64,000 nucleotides of DNA from Halomontanus rarus. GTDB lineage: Archaea; Halobacteriota; Halobacteria; Halobacteriales; Natrialbaceae. The position numbers and the translations under genes are program-made. Below are positions 42,770 to 51,545 of this stretch, piece by piece; position 1 is the first letter of the stretch, and each line of letters opens with the position of its first letter. The notes below the pieces were generated by a model. That model did not search any database. It saw only the letters and a program-made list of their open reading frames with translations, and was not told the origin of the DNA. The DNA is taken from contig NZ_CP071598.1 in the NCBI RefSeq assembly GCF_017357405.1, forward strand, positions 620,001-684,000, read 5' to 3'.

Positions 42770-43816
42770 ATGAGCAACGAAAACGTCGTCCCTCAGACGG
42801 TCTCGAGCGAAGAGCAACTAGAACGCCTCCTTGCGGAGCCGTATTCCGAAGACGTCGAGTTCGCCCGACAACTCGACGGGGATATCGTCGTCCTCGGAGC
42901 GGGAGGAAAGATGGGTCCGACACTGATCAGACGGATCCTCCTGGCGAACGAGGAGGCGGGCGTCGACACGACGGTGTACGCCGTCTCCCGATACACGGAA
43001 TCCGGACTGGAGGAGAAACTCCAGTCGTGGGGCGCCGAAACGATCCGAGCGGACCTCCTCGAGGAGGGCGCACTCGAGTCGCTCCCGGATTGCGAGAACG
43101 TCATCTATCTGGTCGGAATGAAGTTCGGCTCGACGGGCCAGGAGCCGTTGACGTGGGCGATCAACTCCTATCTCCCCGGTCGCGTGGCCAGCCGGTACAG
43201 CGACTCGCGGATTACGGCGCTGTCGACCGGGAACGTCTACCCGCCGGTGCCCGTCGACTCGGGCGGGTCCGTGGAGACGGACGAGACCGGGCCGGTGGGG
43301 GAGTACGCGCAATCGTGTCTGGGCCGAGAGCGGGTGTTCCAGCACTTCTCGAAGGCGAACGAGACGTCGACGTGTTTACTCAGACTAAACTACGCCGTCG
43401 AACTGCGCTACGGCGTATTGCTCGACCTCGCGAAGCGAGTGTACGCCGAAGAGCCGGTGCCCCTCGAGATGGGGTACGTCAACGTGATCTGGCAGGGCGA
43501 CGCCAACTCGGTGTGCTTTCGATCGCTCCAGTTGGCGGACTCTCCGGCTGATATCCTGAACGTGACCGGACCGAACGTCCTCTCCGTCCGTAACCTCGCG
43601 GAGAGATTCGCCGACGAGTTCGGCTGCGATGTGACGTTCGAAGGGGAAGAGAAGGAGACGGCGTTGCTCAACGACGCGAGTCGGTGTCACGACATCTTCG
43701 AGGAGCCGAGAGTGTCGATCGACGAGGTCGTCGAACTCGTCGCGTCGTGGGTCGAAGAGGACGGGACCACCTGGGGGAAACCCACGAAATTCCACGTTCG
43801 AGACGGGGAATTCTAG
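42770..43816 (+). CDS. NAD-dependent epimerase/dehydratase family protein
   Basis: A 348-residue extended SDR. An N-terminal tail of about 35 residues precedes VVLGAGGKMGPTLIRRIL, the NAD-binding loop with Gly-Gly-Lys-Met-Gly. VIYLVGMKFGSTGQEPLTWAIN, LSTGNVYPPV, and the LRLNYAVELRYG region follow. The canonical YxxxK is not obvious, as the stretch reads YAQSCLGRERV, so the catalytic base may differ. WQGDANSVCFRSLQLA and LNVTGPNVLSVRNLAE are typical late segments of the family. A TTTATGTGTGG box lies about 50 bases before the ATG. Likely acts on a sugar or sugar acid, with the reaction unknown. Confidence 0.82.
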   Translation: MSNENVVPQTVSSEEQLERLLAEPYSEDVEFARQLDGDIVVLGAGGKMGPTLIRRILLANEEAGVDTTVYAVSRYTESGLEEKLQSWGAETIRADLLEEGALESLPDCENVIYLVGMKFGSTGQEPLTWAINSYLPGRVASRYSDSRITALSTGNVYPPVPVDSGGSVETDETGPVGEYAQSCLGRERVFQHFSKANETSTCLLRLNYAVELRYGVLLDLAKRVYAEEPVPLEMGYVNVIWQGDANSVCFRSLQLADSPADILNVTGPNVLSVRNLAERFADEFGCDVTFEGEEKETALLNDASRCHDIFEEPRVSIDEVVELVASWVEEDGTTWGKPTKFHVRDGEF

Positions 43817-43976
43817 GCAGATCGCGTCCCGCCGACGTCTTCTCGAGAGGTGTGGTCGTCCGAATCCTCGAGCGGCGACCAACCGGACACCGAGATTCGG
43901 TTCTGCGGACTCGAAGTACGAGGATGGCCACACTGTCCTGCGGTTTCGCTGACTCGTGAGACTCCGAACGGTGCCG

Positions 43977-45605
43977 CTAATCGCTCCCGTCTCGCTCGCG
44001 AAGGTCGAGACGTCGAATTTTCCCCGTCGACGTGGTCGGCAGCTCGTCGACGAATTCGATAACGCGAGGATACTCGTACTCCGCGAGACGATCTCGAACG
44101 AGCGCTCTGATCTCCTCTCGTAACGATTCAGGCTCGAACGAGTCGGTTGCAGGTTGGACAAACGCCTTGATCGCTTCGCCCCGGACCTCGTCGGGAATCC
44201 CGACGACGCCGACCTGTTCGACGGCGGGGTGGCGGAGGATCGCTTTCTCGACTTCCATCGGCCCGACGCGGTAGCCGCTCGTGAGGATCACGTCGTCGGC
44301 CCGCGAGACGAACCAGAGGTAATCGTCCTCGTCCTGTCGGACGATATCGTCCGTGAGGAACCAGCCGTCGTCGGTCCGCTTGGCCGCGGTCTTCTCCGGG
44401 AGCTCCCAGTACTCGTCGAAAAAGACGCGTCGATCGGACGGTTTGAGGGCGAGTTCGCCCGGTTCTCCCGGGGGAAGCTCCGCGCCCGTCTCTCGATCGA
44501 GGATCGCAACGTCGTATCCGGGAAGCGGTTTTCCCATGCTGCCGGGACGGGTCTCGAACCAGTTCGAGCTGTTACCGACGACGAGGTTGAGTTCCGTTTG
44601 CCCGTAGAACTCGTTGATCGGAACGTTCGCGAATGTCTCTTCGACCCACTCGACGATCTCGGGCGTGAGCGGTTCACCTACGGCCGCGAGCGTTTCGAGC
44701 GAGAGATCGTATCGGTCGGTCGGTTCGTCAACCGTCATCAGCATCCGCAAGGCAGTAGGAGGCAGAAACGCTTTCGTGACGCCGTGGCGCTCCATGAGGT
44801 CGAACGCCGCCTCCGGATCGAATCCGTCTCGCGGCCAACCGACGATCGAACACCCGTGGTGCCAGGCTGCGAACAGCGTGCCGCCGAGAGCCGCTCCCCA
44901 CGCCCAGTCCGCCGGCGTCCACAGGACCGCGTCGTCGAGTCCCTGATCGAAGTAGTTGTACGCGGCGGCGGCACGACCGAGCCACAGCGCGTGACTGTGG
45001 GACACCCCTTTTGGCGGTCCGGTACTCCCGCTCGTGTACATGATCGCGGTCGGCGTCTCCGGCGTCGCATCGTACGGTTCGATCCCGGACGCGTGTGCTT
45101 GCACGAGCGCGTCGAAGGCGTGAGTATCACCCGTCGCGTCCGCGCCGACCTCGATCACGTGCTCGAGGTCCGGACACTCGTCTCGAACGGCGTCGATCTC
45201 GTCACGAACGGACGGATCGACGACGACGGCGCGTGCGCCGCTGTCGACGAGGCGATACTGCAGCGCGTCGCGGCCGAAGAGAACGGTCAACGGAACCGAG
45301 ACCGCGCCGATCTTCCAGTTCGCCAGGTGTGTGAGCGGGTTCTCCGGTTTCTGCGGGATCATCACCCCGACGCGGTCACCGGCGCCGACGCCGAGGTCGG
45401 CGAGTGCGGCGGCGAATCGATCGGACCGATCGTCGAGGTCGTCGAACGAGTACGATTTCGTCGACTCGTCCGGAGCCTCGTACTGGAGCGCGACGCGGGA
45501 GGTGTCGTCGTGCTTTCGTAGAAAATCGACCGCCGGATTGTACGTCTCCGGAAGGTCCCACTCGAAGTCAGCGCGCGCCCGTTCGTAGCTGTCGTACTGT
45601 GGCAT
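43977..45605 (-). CDS. AMP-dependent acyl-CoA synthetase
   Basis: A 542-residue ANL-superfamily ligase that forms an acyl-CoA from a carboxylate, ATP and CoA. It contains AIMYTSGSTGPPKGVSHSH (P-loop, near 165), PADWAWGAALGG, NEFYGQTELNLVVGN, GWFLTDDIVRQDED, and SRADDVILTSGYRVGP, ending with TSTGKIRRLDLRERD where Lys is the adenylation residue. The layout is like medium-chain or acetyl-type acyl-CoA synthetases. I start at MPQYDSYERARADF since family similarity begins there. ATGs eight and five codons upstream are possible. Substrate could be acetate released from an N-acetyl sugar. The nearest upstream feature is a TTACA-N10-TGTAA palindrome 345 bases away. Confidence 0.92.
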   Translation of the reverse strand: MPQYDSYERARADFEWDLPETYNPAVDFLRKHDDTSRVALQYEAPDESTKSYSFDDLDDRSDRFAAALADLGVGAGDRVGVMIPQKPENPLTHLANWKIGAVSVPLTVLFGRDALQYRLVDSGARAVVVDPSVRDEIDAVRDECPDLEHVIEVGADATGDTHAFDALVQAHASGIEPYDATPETPTAIMYTSGSTGPPKGVSHSHALWLGRAAAAYNYFDQGLDDAVLWTPADWAWGAALGGTLFAAWHHGCSIVGWPRDGFDPEAAFDLMERHGVTKAFLPPTALRMLMTVDEPTDRYDLSLETLAAVGEPLTPEIVEWVEETFANVPINEFYGQTELNLVVGNSSNWFETRPGSMGKPLPGYDVAILDRETGAELPPGEPGELALKPSDRRVFFDEYWELPEKTAAKRTDDGWFLTDDIVRQDEDDYLWFVSRADDVILTSGYRVGPMEVEKAILRHPAVEQVGVVGIPDEVRGEAIKAFVQPATDSFEPESLREEIRALVRDRLAEYEYPRVIEFVDELPTTSTGKIRRLDLRERDGSD

Positions 45606-45949
45606 GATCTGCCAACTCATACGGCGCACCTACAGTCGACGGTGATTTGATCTTTTCGGGCCGGCTCGACGAGCGTCCCTCCGTCGGCCGAAACGAGCGT
45701 CGTGGCGCGGCTGCAAGGTGGATTCGCGCCACGAAGCCCGCTCTCGCAGTGCCCGTGCGTATCTCGAGAAACGACGGTCCAGTCCGGTATTACGCGTCTC
45801 GTGTGCAGCGGTTTCTGAACCAGAACAGATTGGTATCGAACTTCGATATTTGTCGTCCCCGAACGCTCGAGCGTCGGTTCGCGAGAATCGATAGAGGTAG
45901 TTTTTCGTTTCACATAACAAAACAACCCCTGGGCCCGATGCACGGAGTA

Positions 45950-45969
45950 TTACAATCATACGATTGTAA
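45950..45969. promoter_or_regulatory. Operator-like palindrome TTACAATCATACGATTGTAA
   Basis: A perfect palindrome apart from the central pair, 18 of 20 bases identical to the site at 34950. About 30 bases downstream on the minus strand is a TATA-like TTTTGTTATG, which could start a transcript reading towards the acyl-CoA synthetase gene with a long leader. On the plus strand the next open frame begins at 46106. Confidence 0.5.
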
Positions 45970-46105
45970 CCCAATGTGACACGAGATATCGTTTCACGAT
46001 CCGCTCGAGAACTACTCTTCCTATCAGAAGCAGGGGATTGGAAGTGGGCAAGTGGTGGCACTGCCCGATATGATACTGAACGACGTAAGTGAGAAACGTT
46101 GACTC

Positions 46106-46426
46106 ATGCCAGGAAATCGTTTTGCATTTTCAAACGAACACCTGGCTCTCGACGGACGAAACGTGAGAGCGGGAGACGTCGATATTGACGGAGATCCCCG
46201 ACAGAATGAGACGGTGGCAGTCGTCGTGAACGCCATTGCAAACGACGTTGAACCGATCGTCAGCGGGGTGCGAGCACCTGAAGCGACGGAGATCGTCTTC
46301 GGTGTCTGGTGTCAGTCCGGCGATACGGTCGAACGCCTGATCAGGAGCGTCCCAGTTCGTCGGAGGATTCGACAGCACGGTGGGAGTGTCGGAAACGGAG
46401 CGTTTTGTATCCCCCTCGCCATCTGA
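46106..46426 (+). CDS. Hypothetical ORF, weakly supported
   Basis: A 106-codon frame beginning MPGNRFAFSNEHLALDG with no recognised domain. Codon bias is weaker than in neighbours. A minus-strand frame over almost the same bases (46130-46468) is also open, beginning MTNQPTTHLAWLN, so at most one is real. No promoter at leaderless distance for either is convincing. Listed so the region is not overlooked. Confidence 0.2.
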   Translation: MPGNRFAFSNEHLALDGRNVRAGDVDIDGDPRQNETVAVVVNAIANDVEPIVSGVRAPEATEIVFGVWCQSGDTVERLIRSVPVRRRIRQHGGSVGNGAFCIPLAI

Positions 46427-46587
46427 TGCGTTTAACCATGCCAAATGGGTAGTTGGTTGATTTGTCAACTAGTTGGTGACGGCGACCAAGGCAAAATCCA
46501 GTCCAAGTGGTCTCACAAATCGTAGACACGGTCGCGACCGAAACGAGTCGTCCAGTTTCAGTGAACATCCGTTGGCTCGTTCTCGAA

Positions 46588-48030
46588 TCAATCAGATCGG
46601 AACGTCCACTCCTCGAGCGGCACGAACTGCGTCGCGTCGAACTCGAAATCGTAGCCGAACGGTGCGTCGACTACGCTCGCCGTCTCGAGCGAGCCGTTCT
46701 CGATGTCGACGGCGACGAACCCCTCCTCGTGACGGCGGTAGAGGTCGGGGTGGCGCTCGAGCAAGTCGTCTCGAACGAGGTCGGGAAGGGCAGTCGTTCC
46801 GCGGAAGTAGTGGTGTCCGTTTCGTTCGACGTGCTCGAGTCCGAGCGTCGACGTGACGGCTAGATCCTGCTGGAGGCCGACCGGACCGACGACCGAGAGG
46901 TCCTCGCCGCTCAGCACGTACTCGTCGCCATCGGGGGCCGATCGGCGACGACTCTCGACGAGACAGGCGTTAGCTAGTCCCTTGAAGACGCCCTTGCAAT
47001 TCTTGTGACTCGTGCCGTCGTACCCGCAGTCGAGGGCGATCCGAAGGCTATCCAGATCGCCGTCGGACTCGTCGATGATGATCGGCGGGCGGTCGTCCCA
47101 CGAAGCGAACGTCCGTGTCGCCCGCTCGGTGAGCGCCTCGTCGCGAGCGATGGGTTGCTCGACGTAGCGTAACCGGTCGAAGAACGCTTCGAGCGTCGAG
47201 TTCGATGTGAGCGCCTCCCACTGTTCTCTGAACGATTCGGCCGTGTCGAACTGTTCGTTCGCATCGAGCGTGAATACGTACTCTTCGCAGGACTCGTCGA
47301 GCGTCGCGGCAACGTCCGCCAGTCGTCTCGCGTCGCGCGTCGCGTCGCCGACCATCTTCACCTTGAAATGTGTGAGGTCCTGCTCGCGGATGTATTCGGC
47401 GAGTGACTGCGGCAAGCCGTCGTCGAGTCGATCCTCGGGGGCGACGTTCGATTCGGTGAGTGGATCGGTGAACCCGACCGTGTGTCGAACGGTGGTCGAC
47501 CGAAGCGGCGACGCGGGGAGCAGGTCCGCGGGTTCGTCGCCGCCGAGTTCGGGGTGGATCCGACCGAGATCGATACCGAGCACGTTCTCCCGAACCGCCT
47601 CGGCGAAGGTCGTCTCCGTCGCGCGGCAGAACGCGTCGATGACCGCCCGTTCGACGAGTCCCACACCGAACGACCAGACGAGCGGGACGTGATCCGTCTC
47701 GGTCGCCCACTCTCGCTGGGCCTCGTAGAGACGGTGCCAGTAGTCGAAGACGGACTCGCCTTCGACGGTCTCGGCTCGTTTTGTCGCCGTTTCGACCGGT
47801 TCGAGTAACAGGTCGAGTCGGTCGGCGTACGACCCATCGTCGTCTTTCAGATACCACATCGCGGAGAGGTGCTCGGCGGCGACGCCCTCGTGAACCTCAC
47901 CGTCGAGTTCCACTGCTGCCGTCGTGAAGATGTGGGGTAACTGCGTTACCTCCGTACTCCCGAAGTGAAACGGCATTCGAAGCCGCATATCCAGTACGTG
48001 TTGTTCGACGGATCGCACCGTAACGTGCAT
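46588..48030 (-). CDS. Enolase-superfamily enzyme, copy 2 (extended, MLE-like with Lys pair)
   Basis: A 480-residue protein, about 90 residues longer than typical members. HFKVKMVGDATRDARR (near 230) gives the KxK base motif. FTLDANEQF, VEQPIARDEAL and IIIDESDGD supply three metal acids in order. SHKNCKGVFKGL provides a Lys on the next strand, as in the muconate-lactonizing/dipeptide-epimerase subgroup. Unlike the copy at 25.4k, it therefore has a full two-lysine active site. The extra length is mostly in the N-terminal capping domain and a loop before the barrel. It is divergent from the first sulfatase gene. Candidate activities are sugar-acid dehydration, racemisation or cycloisomerisation. 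Confidence 0.86.
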   Translation of the reverse strand: MHVTVRSVEQHVLDMRLRMPFHFGSTEVTQLPHIFTTAAVELDGEVHEGVAAEHLSAMWYLKDDDGSYADRLDLLLEPVETATKRAETVEGESVFDYWHRLYEAQREWATETDHVPLVWSFGVGLVERAVIDAFCRATETTFAEAVRENVLGIDLGRIHPELGGDEPADLLPASPLRSTTVRHTVGFTDPLTESNVAPEDRLDDGLPQSLAEYIREQDLTHFKVKMVGDATRDARRLADVAATLDESCEEYVFTLDANEQFDTAESFREQWEALTSNSTLEAFFDRLRYVEQPIARDEALTERATRTFASWDDRPPIIIDESDGDLDSLRIALDCGYDGTSHKNCKGVFKGLANACLVESRRRSAPDGDEYVLSGEDLSVVGPVGLQQDLAVTSTLGLEHVERNGHHYFRGTTALPDLVRDDLLERHPDLYRRHEEGFVAVDIENGSLETASVVDAPFGYDFEFDATQFVPLEEWTFRSD

Positions 48031-48310
48031 ACCCGTCCATCTCGCCGGTGCCTAGTGAACGTATCGACCAGAGCGTCCGACCGAAGAATGCCGAGCGAAG
48101 ACGTAGCGGTGATTGGCTAACGAACGCCTCGAGATCGCGAATCCCCTCGTGGTAGACACCGTCGTGCACGTGCGTACGCAGGTGCGGCGACCGCGAGACG
48201 ACCGTACTCGGCGGTCGTCCGACGAGTCGAGGGCGGTCGCGAAATACCCGCCAACCCATCCTAGCGCTAGACTTACTTTGTGCCCACCGTTGTTCACTAT
48301 CGTAAACGAC

Positions 48311-49687
48311 ATGGCGAGCAACGAATCCGATCGGCCGAACGTGGTGATGATCCATCCGCACAACCTCGGACAGCACGTGGGATGCTACGGGTGGGACGTA
48401 GAGACGCCGAACGTGGACGCGATCGCCGACGAGGGCGTCCGCTTCGAGAACTACTTTTGTACGGCGTCGCACTGTTCGCCGGCTCGAGGGAGCCTCTGGA
48501 CGGGACGGTATCCGCACAACAACGGGCTGATCGGGCTGGCTCACCTCGGGTGGGAGCTACACGAGGACGAGCGGACGCTCGTGATGGACCTCAACGACGC
48601 CGGTTACTCGACGCACCTCTTCGGACTGCAACACATCTCGTCGGATCCCGAACGCGCCGGCTTCCAGCACGTGAACGGGTCGGTCCACGAGTTCAGCGTC
48701 GACGAACCCGCCGACGAGGTCGCGGAGAGCGTCGAATCGTTCTTACACGACGTCGACGACGACGACCGGCCGTTCTTCGCCTCGGTCGGCTTCTCCGAGG
48801 TTCACCGCGAACCGCTCGTCGAGCGGTGCCTCGACTGCGGGTGGACATTCGACCTCCCCGGGTACGACTCGGCCGATCCCGAGGACGTGACGCCCCTCCC
48901 CTACCTGCCCGATCGCCCGGGAGTCCGCGAAGACCTGGCACACTTTCAGGGGATGATAGACGCGATCGACGAGGCGGTCGGTCGTGTCGACGACGCGCTG
49001 GCGGCGACCGGTCTCGAGGACGAGACGCTCCTCATCTTCACGACGGATCACGGGATCGGGTTCCCGAGGTCGATGGGGACGTGCTACGATCCGGGCGTCG
49101 AGACGGCGCTACTGATGCGGTGGCCCGATCGATTCGAGCCGGGAACGGTCCACGAGGAACTGCTGAGCGCAGTCGACTTTCGGCCTACGGTCCTCGAACT
49201 GCTCGGCGAGAATCCGCCGTCGGACGTCGACGGTCGGAGTTTCGAACCCCTACTGACCGACGGAGCGTACGAACCGCGAGAGCGGATCTTCCTCGAGTTC
49301 ACGTGGCACAGCAAGTACAACCCCATGCGAGCCGTGCGAACGGAGCGGTACAAGTACGTCCGGAACTTCGGCGATCTCCCGAAGGTCTACATCCCCGCAC
49401 CGCTGTTTTCGAGTGCGGCCGGCGAGGAAGTTCGCGCCGAGTTCTACGGGAGTCAACGCCAACGGGAAGAACTGTACGACCTCGAGGCGGATCCGCACGA
49501 GCAGGAGAACCTGGCCGAGGACCCCTCGTGTACGGAACGGCTCGCATCGCTACGAACCGCGGTCGACGAGTGGATGAAAGACACCGACGACCGTCTCCTC
49601 GAGAGGAAGTGGCCGCCGTCGGAGATTCAAGAAGAGCGCGTCTGGAAGTCGCCGTGGATCCCCCGCCACGACGGGCGGCACTGCTGA
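48311..49687 (+). CDS. Sulfatase (formylglycine type, SGSH-like) with altered metal site
   Basis: A 458-residue alkaline-phosphatase-superfamily sulfatase. TASHCSPARGSLWTGRYPHNNGL (near residues 56-78) holds the C-x-P-x-R motif whose Cys becomes formylglycine. LLIFTTDHGIGFP supplies late Asp and His. The first metal motif, normally two Asp, reads VVMIHPHNLGQHVGCYG, so both Asp positions are replaced by His and Asn. Related N-sulfoglucosamine-type sulfatases often have HDLG there, so Asn is a further change. No signal peptide is present, implying action on imported oligosaccharide. I start at MASNESDRPN, with a GACTTACTTTG box about 35 bases upstream. Confidence 0.9.
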   Translation: MASNESDRPNVVMIHPHNLGQHVGCYGWDVETPNVDAIADEGVRFENYFCTASHCSPARGSLWTGRYPHNNGLIGLAHLGWELHEDERTLVMDLNDAGYSTHLFGLQHISSDPERAGFQHVNGSVHEFSVDEPADEVAESVESFLHDVDDDDRPFFASVGFSEVHREPLVERCLDCGWTFDLPGYDSADPEDVTPLPYLPDRPGVREDLAHFQGMIDAIDEAVGRVDDALAATGLEDETLLIFTTDHGIGFPRSMGTCYDPGVETALLMRWPDRFEPGTVHEELLSAVDFRPTVLELLGENPPSDVDGRSFEPLLTDGAYEPRERIFLEFTWHSKYNPMRAVRTERYKYVRNFGDLPKVYIPAPLFSSAAGEEVRAEFYGSQRQREELYDLEADPHEQENLAEDPSCTERLASLRTAVDEWMKDTDDRLLERKWPPSEIQEERVWKSPWIPRHDGRHC

Positions 49688-49811
49688 GGGTCTCGCTCAG
49701 TTCGTTTCGGTCACGGTGGGCGCGCTCGCCGACTGGCGGAACCGACGCGAACTCGAGACGACGAGAACGGTCCCGAGAGAGAACGGGTCGGCGGCCGTTC
49801 GTGGGTCACCG

Positions 49812-51074
49812 TCACGGACTGGTGTCGGTCCGGGAGTCGATTCGTTCGATCGCTTCGCGGACCGGTTCGCGAATCTCCGGTTCGAGATCGTCGTCGAGGA
49901 GGGTGACGAGTGCCCCCCTGGCATCCGCACCGCCGGCGTACCCGAGAGCGATGGCGGCGCTCGCGCGGACGTATACGGCGTCGGTGTCCAGCGCCGCGAT
50001 CAGCGCGTCGATCGCGGGGGCGATCGCAGCGGGGTTCTCCTCTGCGACGTAGGAGAAGAGTCCTGCGACCGATCCCTGCGCTGGCGGCGTTCCCTCGCGA
50101 AGGAGCGGTGCGAGGGTTTCGACGCGTTCCTCGACGGCGGCGGTTACCGATGTCGGCGCCGTCGAAGCGAGGAAGCCGAGCGCCTGCGCTGCCCGTACCT
50201 GGAGCGCGACGTCCGTGGCGTCCAGCGTGGTCGCGAGCGTGGGGATCGCCGGTTCGACCCCTTCGGGATCGGTCTCGGCGATCCCGCCCAGTGCGTCGAC
50301 GACTTCGCGGCGGACAGGCCGCCGACTGACGGTCTCGAGAACCGCGATCAGGTCGTCGACGAACGGTTTCAGTTCGTGGGGCTCCGTTCGGCCGATGTCG
50401 GCCACGAGTTCGGCCGCAACCAGCGGGGCGTCGATCGGCTCTTTGAACTGGTCCTGATCGATCGTTCCACTCGTTCCGGACGAGGGGACGCCGCCGACCG
50501 AGTCGCCGGAGAACTCGTCCGCGCCCTCGAGCAGTTCGAGTAACGCGGGTAGCAGGGGCGTGATCGCGTCCAGATCCGTCGTCGAAACGTTCTCGAGAAT
50601 CGTCACGACGTGCTCGTGCTCGAAATACGGAGGTTCGTCGTCGGCCGGCCGAAGCGTCGGGACGAGCGGGGCGACGAGCGCCGGTTCGCGATCGGAGATG
50701 TAGGCGAGCGCCCAGACGGCGTGGTGGCGAGCGAACGGCGAGTCGTCGTGGACGAGCTCGGCGAGGCGATCGATCGCGGGGGTCACCCGGTCGGGATATC
50801 GGCCGGAGATCCGCTCGACGATCGTCGCGGCAACCGTGCGCACGTCGTCGGTCTCGTGGTCGAAAAGGGAATCGACTGCGCGGAGGAGGTCGGGTGCAGT
50901 CGACGGGTCGGCGGCGAGCTTCCGGTCGAGTACTTCGACGAGCCGTCGACGCTCGCTGGCGTCGACGTGTTCGATGAGTGTTACGACGTCCTCGACGGTG
51001 GCGGCATCGGGGTCCCCTTCGACGCGCTCCCTGATGATCTCGATCCGGTCGTCCGAACCGTCTGCCCGTGACAT
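49812..51074 (-). CDS. HEAT-repeat protein
   Basis: A 420-residue acidic all-helical protein with about eight to ten HEAT-like repeats of roughly 40 residues. Examples are DDVRTVAATIVERISGRYP, PFARHHAVWALAYISDREP, LQVRAAQALGFLASTAP and VYVRASAAIALGYAGGADA. Such arrays bind proteins or nucleic acid, and phycobilin-lyase-type members act as chaperones. No transmembrane part or signal. It converges with the first sulfatase gene and lies downstream of a decayed PIG-L gene. Its role in the island is unknown. A regulatory or scaffold function is only speculation. Confidence 0.85.
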   Translation of the reverse strand: MSRADGSDDRIEIIRERVEGDPDAATVEDVVTLIEHVDASERRRLVEVLDRKLAADPSTAPDLLRAVDSLFDHETDDVRTVAATIVERISGRYPDRVTPAIDRLAELVHDDSPFARHHAVWALAYISDREPALVAPLVPTLRPADDEPPYFEHEHVVTILENVSTTDLDAITPLLPALLELLEGADEFSGDSVGGVPSSGTSGTIDQDQFKEPIDAPLVAAELVADIGRTEPHELKPFVDDLIAVLETVSRRPVRREVVDALGGIAETDPEGVEPAIPTLATTLDATDVALQVRAAQALGFLASTAPTSVTAAVEERVETLAPLLREGTPPAQGSVAGLFSYVAEENPAAIAPAIDALIAALDTDAVYVRASAAIALGYAGGADARGALVTLLDDDLEPEIREPVREAIERIDSRTDTSP

Positions 51075-51149
51075 GGTAGGGGAATCGGCATCCCAGTGCC
51101 GTCAGTTTATGGGTTCATTTCACCGCGATATCACAGCTGTTTTTCTCGC

Positions 51150-51490
51150 TCCCGTACGGTATCGGTTCGCACATCCCGACGGTCGACGGTCGAATCACCG
51201 AACCGCCGCTGAACGCGCTCGTCGTCGGCGCACACGTCGATGAATGCCACATCACGCGTGGTACTGCCGCGAAGTACGCCGCTGACGGACACGGCGTACC
51301 GCTCGTCTCCGTGGTCGACGGCGAGGTCAGCCATCACGAGGTCGGCGCTCTCGAACGCACCCGACGGCGCAGAACCGAAGGGCCGAACCGCACCTGATCG
51401 GAATCGAGGCCGAGTCGCTCGACCGCTGGACGGTGTCTCGAAACGGGATGCCCGCCTCGAGGTCTCGAGCGATCGTCGGAACGGCGACCG
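51150..51490 (+). pseudogene. Decayed PIG-L-family deacetylase (N-terminal part)
   Basis: The plus strand from 51209 reads LNALVVGAHVDECHITRGTA then AKYAADGHGVPLVSVVDGE and VSHHEVGALERTRRRR before TGA at 51395. This is the PIG-L opening, where the metal motif AHPDD has become AHVDE and the GGT becomes RGT. After the stop, another frame continues LDGVSKRDARLEVSSDRR, resembling the family's next LDxxDGxLxPxxExRR segment. So at least one frameshift and loss of the zinc Asp are visible, and the C-terminal half is missing. PIG-L enzymes remove N-acetyl groups from amino sugars, which fits the island's theme. Confidence 0.65.
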
Positions 51491-51545
51491 GGGGGAAATA
51501 TGCGGTTCGGCGTTCGACCGATCTATCGGCTCGGCGTGTACGCCC

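Larger units (their letters stand above)
45606..46587. other. Intergenic region with palindrome and uncertain ORFs
   Basis: Nearly one kilobase without a recognised gene. It holds the operator-like palindrome at 45950, a TTTTGTTATG TATA-like box on the minus strand near 45910-45920, a low-bias open frame at 46106-46426 (also open antisense), and the inverted repeat GTTGA-TTTG-TCAAC at 46456-46469. Base composition is more AT-rich than the flanking genes. Confidence 0.5.
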
